NCBI GenBank assembly: GCA_963734845.1
Contig: CAVTIS010000018.1
Coordinates: forward strand, 248,001-312,000
Length of the DNA stretch: 64,000 nucleotides
Direction of reading: 5' to 3'
Source of the DNA: JAKAVN01 sp963734845
GTDB lineage: Bacteria > Desulfobacterota > Binatia > Binatales > Binataceae
Of this stretch, positions 34,427 to 42,843 are shown one piece after another. Each line of letters opens with the position of its first letter. The stretch's first letter is position 1. The position numbers were made by a program, and so were the translations under genes. The notes beneath the pieces were generated by a model. It was not told where the DNA came from. It ran no database searches and worked only from the letters and a program-made list of their open reading frames with translations.

Positions 34427-35482
34427 CGACGTACACGGTCGTTCTTCAGAAAGATTCGTAGCCTGCGACCAGCTCCCAATTTTCCGCCAGGGTCACGCTC
34501 AGCGCCATGACGCGGGCCAGAGTTCTCATTCCAATGCTTTTGGGCTCGGGGCAGTGCGCTAGGCGTCATCGCTGACCGTCAAAAGTCCCGCCCCGAACAA
34601 TACTCGTAAGGGTCTTCTGTTGTCGCGTACTGGTTGTCGAGGGCGAAGATACGGTTCCTGGGTGCAGAGCTTCAGATCTCGCGCCGTCGGTTAGTACAAC
34701 CCGCCACGATCGTCGGATGTGAATCGACGGACCGACGACCTTGATCAGGGTGGGTCTTTTCTAGGGCAGGCAACCGTCCATCATCATCACAAGATCGCTC
34801 GTCCCGGTGTTGAAGGAAAGCTGGAAACTTCTGCTCCGCCATACACGATGTCGACATAAGGCCGTCAGAACCCGCGGGACCTGAATGACCTTTTCCACGA
34901 TGCCTGGAGAATCCGGGGAGCCAGCCAAGCGGGGGATAACCGAAGCGCAGCGGGGGCCGCGTTTGTCAACGGCGAATTGCCATGCAGCGGTCCCCACATT
35001 TGAATCTGCCGCGCAGCCGCGGCCCTAGTAGTTAAATTTCGTCCGATGCCACAATCGTCGCCTCCATGGAGTCACTGTCGGCGATGTATCTCGAGATTTC
35101 CTTGGCTATCTTTGTTAAGTCGCTGCCGGGCCCCCAACGTCGCGTGTCTATTGGCGCGCGGTCGTAGAGACGTCCTGTTTTAAACAGCCTAACCTCCACA
35201 ACCCTCGCAGCGCACCGTGCGTCTCTGAGGAAGCGGAATATTTGCGTCTCGCGTATACCCCGCCCAGGAACAGCCCACACTGAAGACATAGATCGTAACG
35301 TCCTAGTAGTTTCCGAATCGATGGTTTGAATCCGTCGACATGGCGATTTTCGCAAAGCAAGGCGATTTTGGCGTAAATGTAACTCCATCTCAACCGCCAC
35401 ATAGAATGGAGCCTTCGTAGCGAACGGATTTAAACATCGCAAGCACGATGGCGGCAACCTGCTTGGCGAAGGATAATCGAGC
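34427..35482. other. 1-kb region without a supported gene
   Basis: A minus-strand frame of 141 residues (35032-35457) is the longest and reads smoothly in its second half (DLTKIAKEISRYIADSDSME), but no family is recognised and the first half looks random. Another of 78 residues (34761-34997) is weaker. Either could be a remnant. Nothing else could be supported. Confidence 0.3.
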
Positions 35483-35539
35483 GCTTTGGTAACGGCTGAC
35501 AGGAAGCTTGGCGATTATAAGGTCCGGAAGGTCTGGTAG
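35483..35539 (+). pseudogene. C-terminal remnant of a PIN-domain toxin
   Basis: Encodes ALVTADRKLGDYKVRKVW and a stop. This is the end of the PIN toxin at 28427 (LALVTADRKLGDYKV) at about 90% nucleotide identity; similarity continues about 35 bases past the stop (GGATTCCTCGAGCAGC). The front of the gene and any antitoxin are missing. Confidence 0.85.
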
Positions 35540-35835
35540 CCTCTGGCGGACGGATTCCTCGAGCAGCAGCAAAGCGTACTGATTCGCGACGAAGCGTCCA
35601 AGGGGCCGCGACCTCACGCTTTTTCAGATGCTGACCTTAGTTATGTGCCTGTTGAGCAGAGATGGGGGTGCGCTTGGGAAGAGGGGCCCGCGCCCTTCAT
35701 GAGCGGTAACGCCGAGCAAGTAGCTGGCGACCTGGAGATCTTGGCGTCGATCGGTTATTAGCATTGCACTCTGCATCTGGACGTTCGTTCAAGGACGATC
35801 ACAGAATTCGGTGACATACATGGAGGAGTAAAGGT

Positions 35836-36205
35836 CGTTATTGTTATCACTGCGATGCCGGCTATGATCCAGATGGAATCGAATCCTGTTTCGCCGAAGA
35901 TGCCATCAGGGAAGGAGGCAGCTTTGGCACCTACCCCGGCCGCATGGCGATTCGCGTGTTTTTCGTAAAGACAGCGCCCGCAGCGCTATCGTTTGCAATA
36001 CACTTGGTGATGATCCGGTGATCGAGGTAAATGGCGACAAGGGCAAAGGCCGGTGGTACATCTTCGAGCCGGTTACCTTCGGCGAAAGGCAACAAGCGGG
36101 ATGGCTCGCCGGGGCTTACGACGACTCGTCAAGGTCAACGGCCAATGGAAGTACCAGCATCTCCGTTTCAAACCGTACCTCTCGACACCGTTCAACAAGC
36201 CCTAG
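35836..36205 (+). pseudogene. SnoaL-like (NTF2-fold) protein, frameshifted
   Basis: Joined frames give RYCYHCDAGYDPDGIESCFA, EGGSFGTYPGRMAIRVFF, then (shift near 36012) DPVIEVNGDKGKGRWYIFEP and QQAGWLAGAYDD, and (shift near 36126) VKVNGQWKYQHLRFKPYLST. This is the SnoaL/NTF2-like fold of small ketosteroid-isomerase-type proteins, often found next to acyl-CoA or steroid/aromatic metabolism genes. An acyl-CoA dehydrogenase gene follows 80 bases later. Two frameshifts and a missing N-terminus make it non-functional unless they are sequence errors. Confidence 0.75.
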
Positions 36206-36283
36206 TCGAACAGCAAATTTGGGCCCGAGTGAATTCCAGCCTCTCCGAATGCGCGAATCGCAGAACTCAAGAAAGGTGTCTAA

Positions 36284-37492
36284 ATGAACTTCGAATTGGA
36301 TCCCGAGTTACGGCGCATTCAGAACCTGGCCCGCGAGCTCGGCAAAGATTTCGCCACACGAGCCACGCGGCACGACCAGGAAAGCAGCGCTCCCGATGAG
36401 AACTACGCCAAGCTTAAAGAGGCGGGCTTCTACCGTCTGGTCGCGCCCACGCAATACGGCGGGTTGGGCGCCGGAGTTTTAGGCTGGGTAGTAGCGGCGG
36501 AAGAACTGGCGCAGGGGTGTCCCTCGACGGCGGTCTCTTTCAACATGCATGTCGCAACTCTGGCGACCTATCTGATGAAGGCCAACTTCGCCGAAAGTTA
36601 CAAACAGCGCCTCGCGAATGAGATCGTCAGGCCGGACAAGCTACTCACAGCGATTCTCTCTGAGCCGGGCACCACAGGCCTGCTACCTTCGACTTTCGCC
36701 TGCGCGACCCAAGCGCGTAAAGTCGATGGCGGCTGGCGCCTCAACGGTAAGAAGGGCTTCTGCACGATGGCGCAATCGGCCGACGTCATCAATATTTTTG
36801 CCCACCCTGAAGATTCGCCCGATCCTGAGACCGCGCTCAGTTTTCTAATCTCCCCCAAGCTGAAAGGGATTCGCGTCGAGAACAATTGGAACACTCTCGG
36901 CATGCGTGCGACCAAAAGCGACAACCTTGTTCTCGAAGACGTCTTCGTGCCCGAGGACGCACTGTATTGTCTGATTCCAAACGCCGGCATCTTCGTGTCT
37001 GAAAGCGAGCCACTTTATAATCTGCCCTATACCGCGGTCTATCTCGGTATTGCCGTTGGCGCTCTGGAAGCAGCCAAGCAGGCGGTGCATCAACATCTGC
37101 CGAGAGGTTACAAACAATCGCTCGCTTATCATCCCGATGTCCGGCGACGCATTGCCCAAGCCAGCGCGCAAGTCTATGCGGCGCGACTCATGGTGCGCAA
37201 CTGCGCCTGGTACCTGGATCGCGAAGGGCAAAGCCCGGCGGTGACGGCGAGCTATTTCAAAACCAAGTATTTTGTCGGCGAAACTGTGGCAGCGGTTACC
37301 CGTTCGTGCCTGGAGATGGCCGGCGCACACGCGCTGTTCAAGGGCGGCAAGCTGGAACTGTTGTTCCGCGATGGAGTGACAGCAACCATTCATCATCCGC
37401 CGTCCGACTATTGCCTATCGGAAGCCAGCATCTATGAACTCGGGTTAGACCGAAACAAAGCTCAACCGCCTATTCCCAGAGGCTGGAACTGA
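36284..37492 (+). CDS. acyl-CoA dehydrogenase-fold flavoprotein
   Basis: A 402-residue member of the acyl-CoA dehydrogenase superfamily: N-terminal helical domain (RRIQNLARELGKDFATRATR), the central beta-barrel flavin region (GWRLNGKKGFCTMAQSADVI, GIRVENNWNTLGMRATKSDN) and the C-terminal helical bundle (AQVYAARLMVRNCAWYLD, SCLEMAGAHALFKGG). The end LLFRDGVTATIHHPPSDYCL, with paired His, is closer to the DszC-like and HpaB-like monooxygenase branch than to classical dehydrogenases. I cannot place a catalytic Glu. It may thus be an FMN-dependent monooxygenase. It follows a broken SnoaL-like gene and may have formed a pair with it. Confidence 0.85.
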   Translation: MNFELDPELRRIQNLARELGKDFATRATRHDQESSAPDENYAKLKEAGFYRLVAPTQYGGLGAGVLGWVVAAEELAQGCPSTAVSFNMHVATLATYLMKANFAESYKQRLANEIVRPDKLLTAILSEPGTTGLLPSTFACATQARKVDGGWRLNGKKGFCTMAQSADVINIFAHPEDSPDPETALSFLISPKLKGIRVENNWNTLGMRATKSDNLVLEDVFVPEDALYCLIPNAGIFVSESEPLYNLPYTAVYLGIAVGALEAAKQAVHQHLPRGYKQSLAYHPDVRRRIAQASAQVYAARLMVRNCAWYLDREGQSPAVTASYFKTKYFVGETVAAVTRSCLEMAGAHALFKGGKLELLFRDGVTATIHHPPSDYCLSEASIYELGLDRNKAQPPIPRGWN

Positions 37493-37642
37493 GGACCGCT
37501 CCGTTTCCAGAACTTCGTCCACACACGCCAGGCCCGCTCTCACCGTGTCGTACAGCGCTCGCGGACCATGCCCGGCAAATGCAGCCACAGCTGTCCCCTC
37601 GCGGCTTTTCCTTCCATCCTTACTTTTGGCACTCTTGTCCAT
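37445..37642 (-). CDS. small uncharacterised protein
   Basis: A 65-residue frame from the ATG at 37642, preceded by a strong GGGGAGGAAG ribosome site. It reads MDKSAKSKDGRKSREGTAVA followed by GPRALYDTVRAGLACVDEVL. Basic N-terminus, no recognised domain. Its end overlaps the 3' end of the acyl-CoA dehydrogenase gene on the other strand by 48 bases, which lowers confidence. Confidence 0.4.
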   Translation of the reverse strand: MDKSAKSKDGRKSREGTAVAAFAGHGPRALYDTVRAGLACVDEVLETERSSVPASGNRRLSFVSV

Positions 37643-37734
37643 GGCGGCTTCCTCCCCTTGCCCAACCCGATCTTTCCGATCGGGCGAGGAATGCCGCCAC
37701 TCAAATCTCAACAACCCTCAGGACATTGTCAACG

Positions 37735-38155
37735 CCGGTTGAAAGCTGACCCACCTTTGTAGCGGTCTGGAGTGAATCCCTAAAATCAGAAAAGCAGGGA
37801 CGAAATGGACCGGGCGAGGGGCTTATCGGAGGATAGGGCCATGGCTCGGCATCGGAGTTTCAGTTCGGAGTTCAAGCGCCAGATCGCCAAAGAGTTTCTC
37901 GACGGGCGCGCAGGGCTGCATGAGCTCGCGCGCTGGTATAGTCTCTCACGCAATCTGATCCGACTTTGGATCCGCAAGTACGAGGGGCGAGTTCACCGAC
38001 GAGCTGGCCGAGGCGGTGCACATCGCCCAGTACGAGCGACAAATGGCTGAGCTCGAACGCAAGGTCGGCCAGCTCACGATGGAAATCGATCTGCTCAAAA
38101 AGGGGGCGCAGTTGGGACGCCAGCCCAACGAAGGGAGCTACTCCATCGTGACGTG
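37735..38155 (+). pseudogene. IS3-type orfA remnant with left end
   Basis: From the ATG near 37842 the frame reads RHRSFSSEFKRQIAKEFLDG and LARWYSLSRNLIRLWIRKYE, a helix-turn-helix OrfA. One extra base near 37985 breaks it; in the next frame EFTDELAEAVHIAQYERQ and VGQLTMEIDLLKKGAQLG follow. The sequence TTGAAAGCTGACCCACC at 37739 resembles an IS3 terminus. The orfB is missing; similarity stops near 38155. Confidence 0.8.
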
Positions 38156-38219
38156 CCAACGGTTAGCAATTGCGGTGCTTGCTTGGCCATTTTACGAGAA
38201 GACGGATGCCGAGCTCTAC

Positions 38220-38858
38220 TTAAATTTTGCCACCTCGCCAGACCACCTCACCGACAACACTGGGGCCAAGTTCTGATGCCCGTACATCCTCCGAAATGTT
38301 CAGGCCTGAGATGACGAATCTTTTGTTAAGCCGAACGCGCACATCTCTTGCCACCAGCCCAACACGCCCTGACAGCACGTAGATACCCTCATGCCCGGGC
38401 AATTTTTTCGCCATCGTCCGGTCGACCAGCAATAGATCCCCTTTTTCGCATAGTGGTGGCAGCCGCTGACCCGCCTCGACGAACATGAGCCGGTCGGTGT
38501 CGGTTATACCAAGGTGGCTCTCCAGCCAGAACCTGCTGAGCGGAAGGTGCGCCACGATTTGTTCCATTTCAAGGGCTGCACGCGGGTCTCTCAATTCGAC
38601 CATCACAACGTCGGCCAGCAACGCACCAGGTACCAGGCCGGCGGGTCGCATCTCCCCCTTACCCGTCGCCAACCATTCGACAGATACATTGGCGGCGCGT
38701 GCAAGCTTTAAAAGAATGTCTGCACGCGGAGGGAGAATACTCGCTGGCCCGGAATATTGCTGGAGCGTGGATTCGGAAACTCCGGCCGCTTTTGAGAGGC
38801 GATAGCGACTGCCGAACTCGGCTACCAGAAGTGCGAAGCGTTTCCCGAAGGCGGTCAT
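38220..38858 (-). CDS. CI-like phage repressor (HTH plus S24-like domain)
   Basis: A 212-residue repressor. The N-terminal HTH is FGSRYRLSKAAGVSESTLQQ, then ADILLKLARAANVSVEWLAT with the GKGEMRP turn seen in CI-type repressors. The C-terminal half (GDLLLVDRTMAKKLPGHEGI, YVLSGRVGLVARDVRV) has the S24/LexA fold, but the catalytic Ser (usually in GDSM) is replaced by a GQRLPPL stretch and the Lys position (usually VKR) by VARD. It should therefore dimerise but not self-cleave. The ATG at 38858 is chosen because the extra 39 upstream residues are not conserved-looking. It is divergent from phage-like genes starting at 39065. Confidence 0.85.
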   Translation of the reverse strand: MTAFGKRFALLVAEFGSRYRLSKAAGVSESTLQQYSGPASILPPRADILLKLARAANVSVEWLATGKGEMRPAGLVPGALLADVVMVELRDPRAALEMEQIVAHLPLSRFWLESHLGITDTDRLMFVEAGQRLPPLCEKGDLLLVDRTMAKKLPGHEGIYVLSGRVGLVARDVRVRLNKRFVISGLNISEDVRASELGPSVVGEVVWRGGKI

Positions 38859-39064
38859 AAATTTACCACGTACTCCATATTGTATTACCACGAAATCAAT
38901 GGTAGCAGTATGAGCATAAAAAGAAGATATGGCAACAATCCTAAAAGGACAGAGAGCTGCCGAGAGTATTGTCATCGATCACACCGGTTCGCCGGGCCTC
39001 GCGCTTTCCACCCAGCGATTTACGCTCTGCACTAGGGGGCGTTGTGAAGGAGCCAGAGCAGGTA

Positions 39065-39520
39065 ATGGACTTAGCTGATGGCGCTTGCGAGAAGATCAAG
39101 CCCGATGGCCAGAAATGTCGCGCAATCGCCATAATGGGTTCGCGGTACTGCTTCTTCCACGACCCGGCCTCGGCGAAAGCGCGCAAGGCTGCTCAGCGAC
39201 AGGGCGGTCAAGCGAACGGTTCGGCGGTACTGCCCGGCGATGCGGCAGATATTCCACTTCATAGCGGCAAGGACGTAGCCGCCTTTCTTGGGGAAACCAT
39301 AAATCAGGTGCGAAAAGGACAGGTCTCGCCCAGGATCGCCAGTACCGCCGGCTATCTCTCCAGTCTGTTGATGAAGGCGCTCGAGACGAGCGAGCTCGAG
39401 GAGAGGTTGGCGAGGGTAGAGCGGGCTTTACAGAAGCGCGGACCGGACAAGTCGTTATTCGAGCTGGATGAGGAAGAGGAGGGGGCAAATGGGAATGGAT
39501 CGAAACCGCAACCGAATTAA
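39065..39520 (+). CDS. DUF5763-like small zinc protein
   Basis: A 151-residue protein. The N-terminal CEKIKPDGQKCRAIAIMGSR followed by YCFFHDPASAKAR is a small Cys/His cluster known from the DUF5763-type proteins, which are frequent in soil-bacterial mobile regions. The rest is helical (GKDVAAFLGETINQVRKGQV, AGYLSSLLMKALETSELEER), ending in an acidic tail. Function unknown. I start at the ATG at 39065, just before the conserved cluster; GTG at 39041 or TTG at 38969 would extend it. The next gene overlaps its end by 32 bases. Confidence 0.7.
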   Translation: MDLADGACEKIKPDGQKCRAIAIMGSRYCFFHDPASAKARKAAQRQGGQANGSAVLPGDAADIPLHSGKDVAAFLGETINQVRKGQVSPRIASTAGYLSSLLMKALETSELEERLARVERALQKRGPDKSLFELDEEEEGANGNGSKPQPN

Positions 39521-41155
39521 GAAAATCGAGGGCGCTCTCACGCCTAAGGAAATCGTGGCTTTGTCTATTCAGGAACTCACGAAATTTGATACGCCAGACC
39601 ACTGCGCATCGTGGATCGCCGAAGAACCGAGCAGAGCTCCGCTTGACAGAATGCGCCAGCAGGTTCAAAACGGTGTCCTCCAGCATCAGGAAGGCGCGCT
39701 AAAAATTCTTCCGACAAACATTCATACACCGAACTCCTCTGTAATCAATTAAGCGGAGTGCTGCTTTTTCATCATCTTTTCCTGCAAGTGAACGCGCAAG
39801 TAGTTGACTGTCTTCGCACGGGAGGATTTCGCGCCGCAGCCATTGGTGCGGGGATGCAGGCCATCAGCAAACTCGTCTGTTCCGGCATGGGAATGTTCGC
39901 GATCCAGAAAAAACTGGCCGAAACGCCGTATCCGCTCGACGCAAATATGTACGCCGCGGTCTCATCGGCGCTCAGGAATGAAGTTATCTCGGTTACTGCC
40001 CTTGCCTGGCGTCAGTCGTATTCCTTTGCGCATAAGACAGCGAACAACGAAAAGCCGTCAGAGAGTGCCTGCGAGCGATTAAAGCGAGCAGTTCTCGACC
40101 TCTGCTGCAGAGGATTGGTTAAACGCGGAGCATCGGTGAGTCTCGGACCGACTCCGATCGCGTTCCTTTCTGAGGTTTCGCTTGTTGACGGAATGTGGAT
40201 CGATCAGTTTGCGGTCGAGCTCGCGGAATTTGCAGCGATCCTTTTCGAGACGGGGTTGGAATTTAAACAGTCTGGGGATTTCCACGCACTGGCTCCATTG
40301 CAGCCCCGTCGCAGAAAGGAAATTCCTGGAGAGCAGGCGGAGGTCCCGAGCGTACTTGAAATCGCCGATGCGCACGCAAAGGCCGCGTCACGTCTATCGA
40401 TGTTTACGGGGCGCACGAAAGAGATCGATGGCCGGCCCCATATGCATCTGGACGACTATCGGGCATGGAACGGACGCAAGGGCGGTGTCGAACTTGAGGT
40501 CACCGAAGGGGTAGTAACCGCATCCTGGAACGCCTGGATTGAAGCGAGCGGAGATTGTCCGGAACTAGCTGGAATCCGGGTCAGCAAGCTGAATCCTGAG
40601 CTCGGGGACGACGACTTTATCTACTGCAAGGACCCCGAGCGTCGGCAAAGGCGAGCGGAAACGGCGTCGTTGATAGAAACACTGATGCTCGGCTCGAAGG
40701 AAGTTTCAGAGCTTGAGCGTGAGCTGCAGGAATATCGGCCTGAAATCTACGGTTTGTTGACCGAGGTCCGCGCGATTCTGATTGCCACGGAGCGCATCAC
40801 CGCCAAGTATTTCCCAGGCTTGAAGATCCTCTTCAAGTCATATGCAGTTGGGCTAAATGACCTGAATCTGAATGCCACAAATCTGGTTCACCAGTTCAAC
40901 GAGCTCGCGGACTACATTGAAAAAAACCTACATAGAATTGGTTTCGGCAGGAAGCTCGTGAGACCAATTGGAAAAGCGAACATAAAAACAGCCGACCTGG
41001 CCGCCTCGGAAAGGGCTACCAACCTTGTGAGTATACTTTTCGCCTGTGCCAAGTCGGAAATGTTGTCGGCCCTTAACGAAAGTGACCAGGCAATGAAGAC
41101 CCTGCAACCTTTCCTGAGACCCGAATCGACTCAGACCGAGGAGCCGCGCGCCTGA
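39489..41155 (+). pseudogene. large uncharacterised protein, single frameshift
   Basis: The first frame starts at 39489 (MGMDRNRNRIKKIEGALTPK) and runs to QHQEGALKILP; a shift near 39705, at a run of A, continues as DKHSYTELLCNQLSGVLLFH and then uninterrupted to 41155. The joined protein would be about 555 residues. The start (RIKKIEGALTPKEIV) and the LFHHLFLQVNAQV segment resemble proteins that often follow DUF5763-type genes. The large C-terminal part has no recognised domain; it is helical with amphipathic stretches (ELADYIEKNLHRIGFGRKLV). The downstream part has a GTG at 39758 and could be translated separately as 465 residues. Confidence 0.65.
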
Positions 41156-41157
41156 AC

Positions 41158-41171
41158 ATTACTTAAGTAAT
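41158..41171. repeat. 14-bp perfect palindrome after the large gene
   Basis: ATTACTTAAGTAAT, centred on TTAA, a few bases after the stop codon at 41155. No T-run follows, so it may be a protein-binding site or a chance symmetry rather than a terminator. Confidence 0.3.
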
Positions 41172-41344
41172 GGGGTGCTGCCATTCGGAGAGTAGCATTG
41201 TTAGAAAAGCTTTTTAATCCTACTATCAAACGCAAAATTACTATTTGGTCGAAACCCTTCTTGTTACTGAAGTTTCTGCCAACCACCCTTCTCCTTGGTA
41301 AAGACTCGCCTCTCCATCTTCCATCCCTCATCATGCCTTATCAC

Positions 41345-41560
41345 GTGCTCCGACGTTCTCGCTCCCCCGGCGTGGCGATCGATAACCGGCCGGGGGACGA
41401 TGTTGAAAAAAATCCGCCGCATCCGTTCGGACACCGCGCCGGGGCAGAAAGAGATCTTCCAATTCCCCGATTCGCTAGCTCACGATCTGACCGGTGCGCG
41501 ACCGCCAACGGCGGCGGCGCCATTTTCTGCCGGGTTATTTTTGTTGAGACTTTTATGAGG
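41345..41560 (+). repeat. dispersed repeat, diverged copy
   Basis: GTGGCGATCGATAACC-GGCCGGGGGACGATGTTGAAAA corresponds to the VAIENLAGDDVEK segment of the copies at 27.8 and 29.1 kb. The downstream CTAGCTCACGATCTG and CGGCGCCATTTTCTGCCGGG also match 29292-29330. The coding phase is lost. Confidence 0.7.
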
Positions 41561-41665
41561 TTCTTCAGGGCTACCGCCCGACTGGCGCCAGCGTGCCATC
41601 GCATCTCATTTCGCGGGGAAAGCTCTGCGGTATCTCGCGCTGCTTCGACCGCGAAAGCTGCTGCG

Positions 41666-42352
41666 TTATTGGGGGGCTTCCGGCTGCTCGGGAGATTCCG
41701 GGCGCGCGAGTCCTCCGTGGGTCTTCGTGGGCGCGGTTTTTGCCCGCGAAGATTCACACGGGAGTTGGTGGAGGGCCGAATATAAGAACACTCTGTTGTC
41801 CCAATCGAAAATCCCAGAGACGGGTCCGAAGTCGTGGTTGAGCGCGTCGAGCTGGCTCTGCTCAGTCGGATCGTGCACCTGAATCGGTGCGTAGGCGAGA
41901 AAAGTGACTGAGCTCGGCGCCAACTGGCTTTGAAGAGATGGCTGGAATCGCATGCCAGCAAGGTCTCCCATGTCTCGCCATGCACCCGGGCCGCTGGTCT
42001 GGCCAACTGCCTGCTGCACTTGCGGGTCGATGATGGGGCCGCCCAGGTTGAGCGGCCGGTACATCGTCGTACCCAGAGTGTCCGTCTTAAGCTCGATCAA
42101 CCGCGGCACCGGACGCTCGCCCATGGCACAAGGTTCGGTATCCTGCGCGACCTGATTGCTTTTGCCGGCGCGCGCGGAAGAGGAGATTCCGGCCGCCGCC
42201 ACCCTGAGAATCCCGCTCGCTACCGGCACCGCAGCCGCGAAGCATCCAGACGTCGTTGCGAGCGCGAGCAGTCCCAACGCAAGCGATAGTCCCGTCCGCA
42301 GGAAGCCATTCGCGCGTGATTCAATAGGCGGAGGTTGTTGGACGTTGAACAA
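41666..42352 (-). CDS. putative lipoprotein
   Basis: A 228-residue exported protein. The N-terminus has a hydrophobic run (TGLSLALGLLALATTSGC) ending in a lipobox-like TSGC with Cys37, so it may be lipid-anchored. The mature part contains ASSVTFLAYAPIQV-like beta segments and DWDNRVFLYSALHQLP, and ends in a disordered, charged tail. No family recognised. It is the last accessory gene before the composition change near 42.6 kb; the plus-strand gap upstream is AT-rich and could hold its promoter. Confidence 0.6.
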   Translation of the reverse strand: MFNVQQPPPIESRANGFLRTGLSLALGLLALATTSGCFAAAVPVASGILRVAAAGISSSARAGKSNQVAQDTEPCAMGERPVPRLIELKTDTLGTTMYRPLNLGGPIIDPQVQQAVGQTSGPGAWRDMGDLAGMRFQPSLQSQLAPSSVTFLAYAPIQVHDPTEQSQLDALNHDFGPVSGIFDWDNRVFLYSALHQLPCESSRAKTAPTKTHGGLARPESPEQPEAPQ

Positions 42353-42843
42353 CTGAGTCGTTCACATAGGAGGCGAAATCGAGCTGTATAGGGTTGGCCG
42401 ACCGGATTTGAAACGGCTAGTGAAAGCACACCCGAGGATCCAGCCTCAGGTTTAGTGGACGACCGTATTTTGACGAATTTTCGTCTCGACAGTCCCGCCA
42501 ACAGTATACATCTCTTAACAATTATCACGGAAGAGTGGGAAAATATTTAATGAGCGCGACTCGGTTATATCCTGGAGTGAAACCCAAGGCGCTGACACCT
42601 AGAAAGCCCTACAGGAAGGGCCCATTTTATTGAATATGGCATGTCTCCAAGCTGACCGCCGGAACCACCGGTTCGCATACCGACACAGGCACCCTGGCAA
42701 ACATCCACTCAACGATCTCACCGTTTCAATCTGATCCACAGGGTTGCTTGTACGTGGCTCGCGAGCCCAGTCTTGGAAACGCCGACCGAGCTCGCCGAAT
42801 TCCTACCTTTCAAATCGCCGAACGCCTTTGCTATAGGCCACCT
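42353..42843. other. intergenic boundary between the accessory and core halves
   Basis: AT-rich sequence (42480-42560) between the lipoprotein gene and the acyl-CoA ligase. A 27-residue plus-strand frame at 42550-42633 (MSATRLYPGVKPKALTPRKP) is basic and has a weak GAAG site; it overlaps the terminator-like hairpin below and I do not call it. No tRNA or attachment-site repeat is visible here. Confidence 0.4.
42604..42630 (+). terminator. rho-independent terminator-like hairpin
   Basis: GCCCT at 42606-42610 pairs with AGGGC at 42617-42621 around a six-base loop, followed by CCATTTTAT. The stem is short and the T-run is modest. It lies at the accessory/core boundary. Confidence 0.45.

Noticed and set aside
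35032..35457. Minus-strand frame of 141 residues
   Set aside because: Second half reads plausibly but no family is recognised and the first half looks random; kept only as a note on that region.
42550..42633. 27-residue basic frame before the acyl-CoA ligase
   Set aside because: Very short, weak ribosome site, and it overlaps a terminator-like hairpin.
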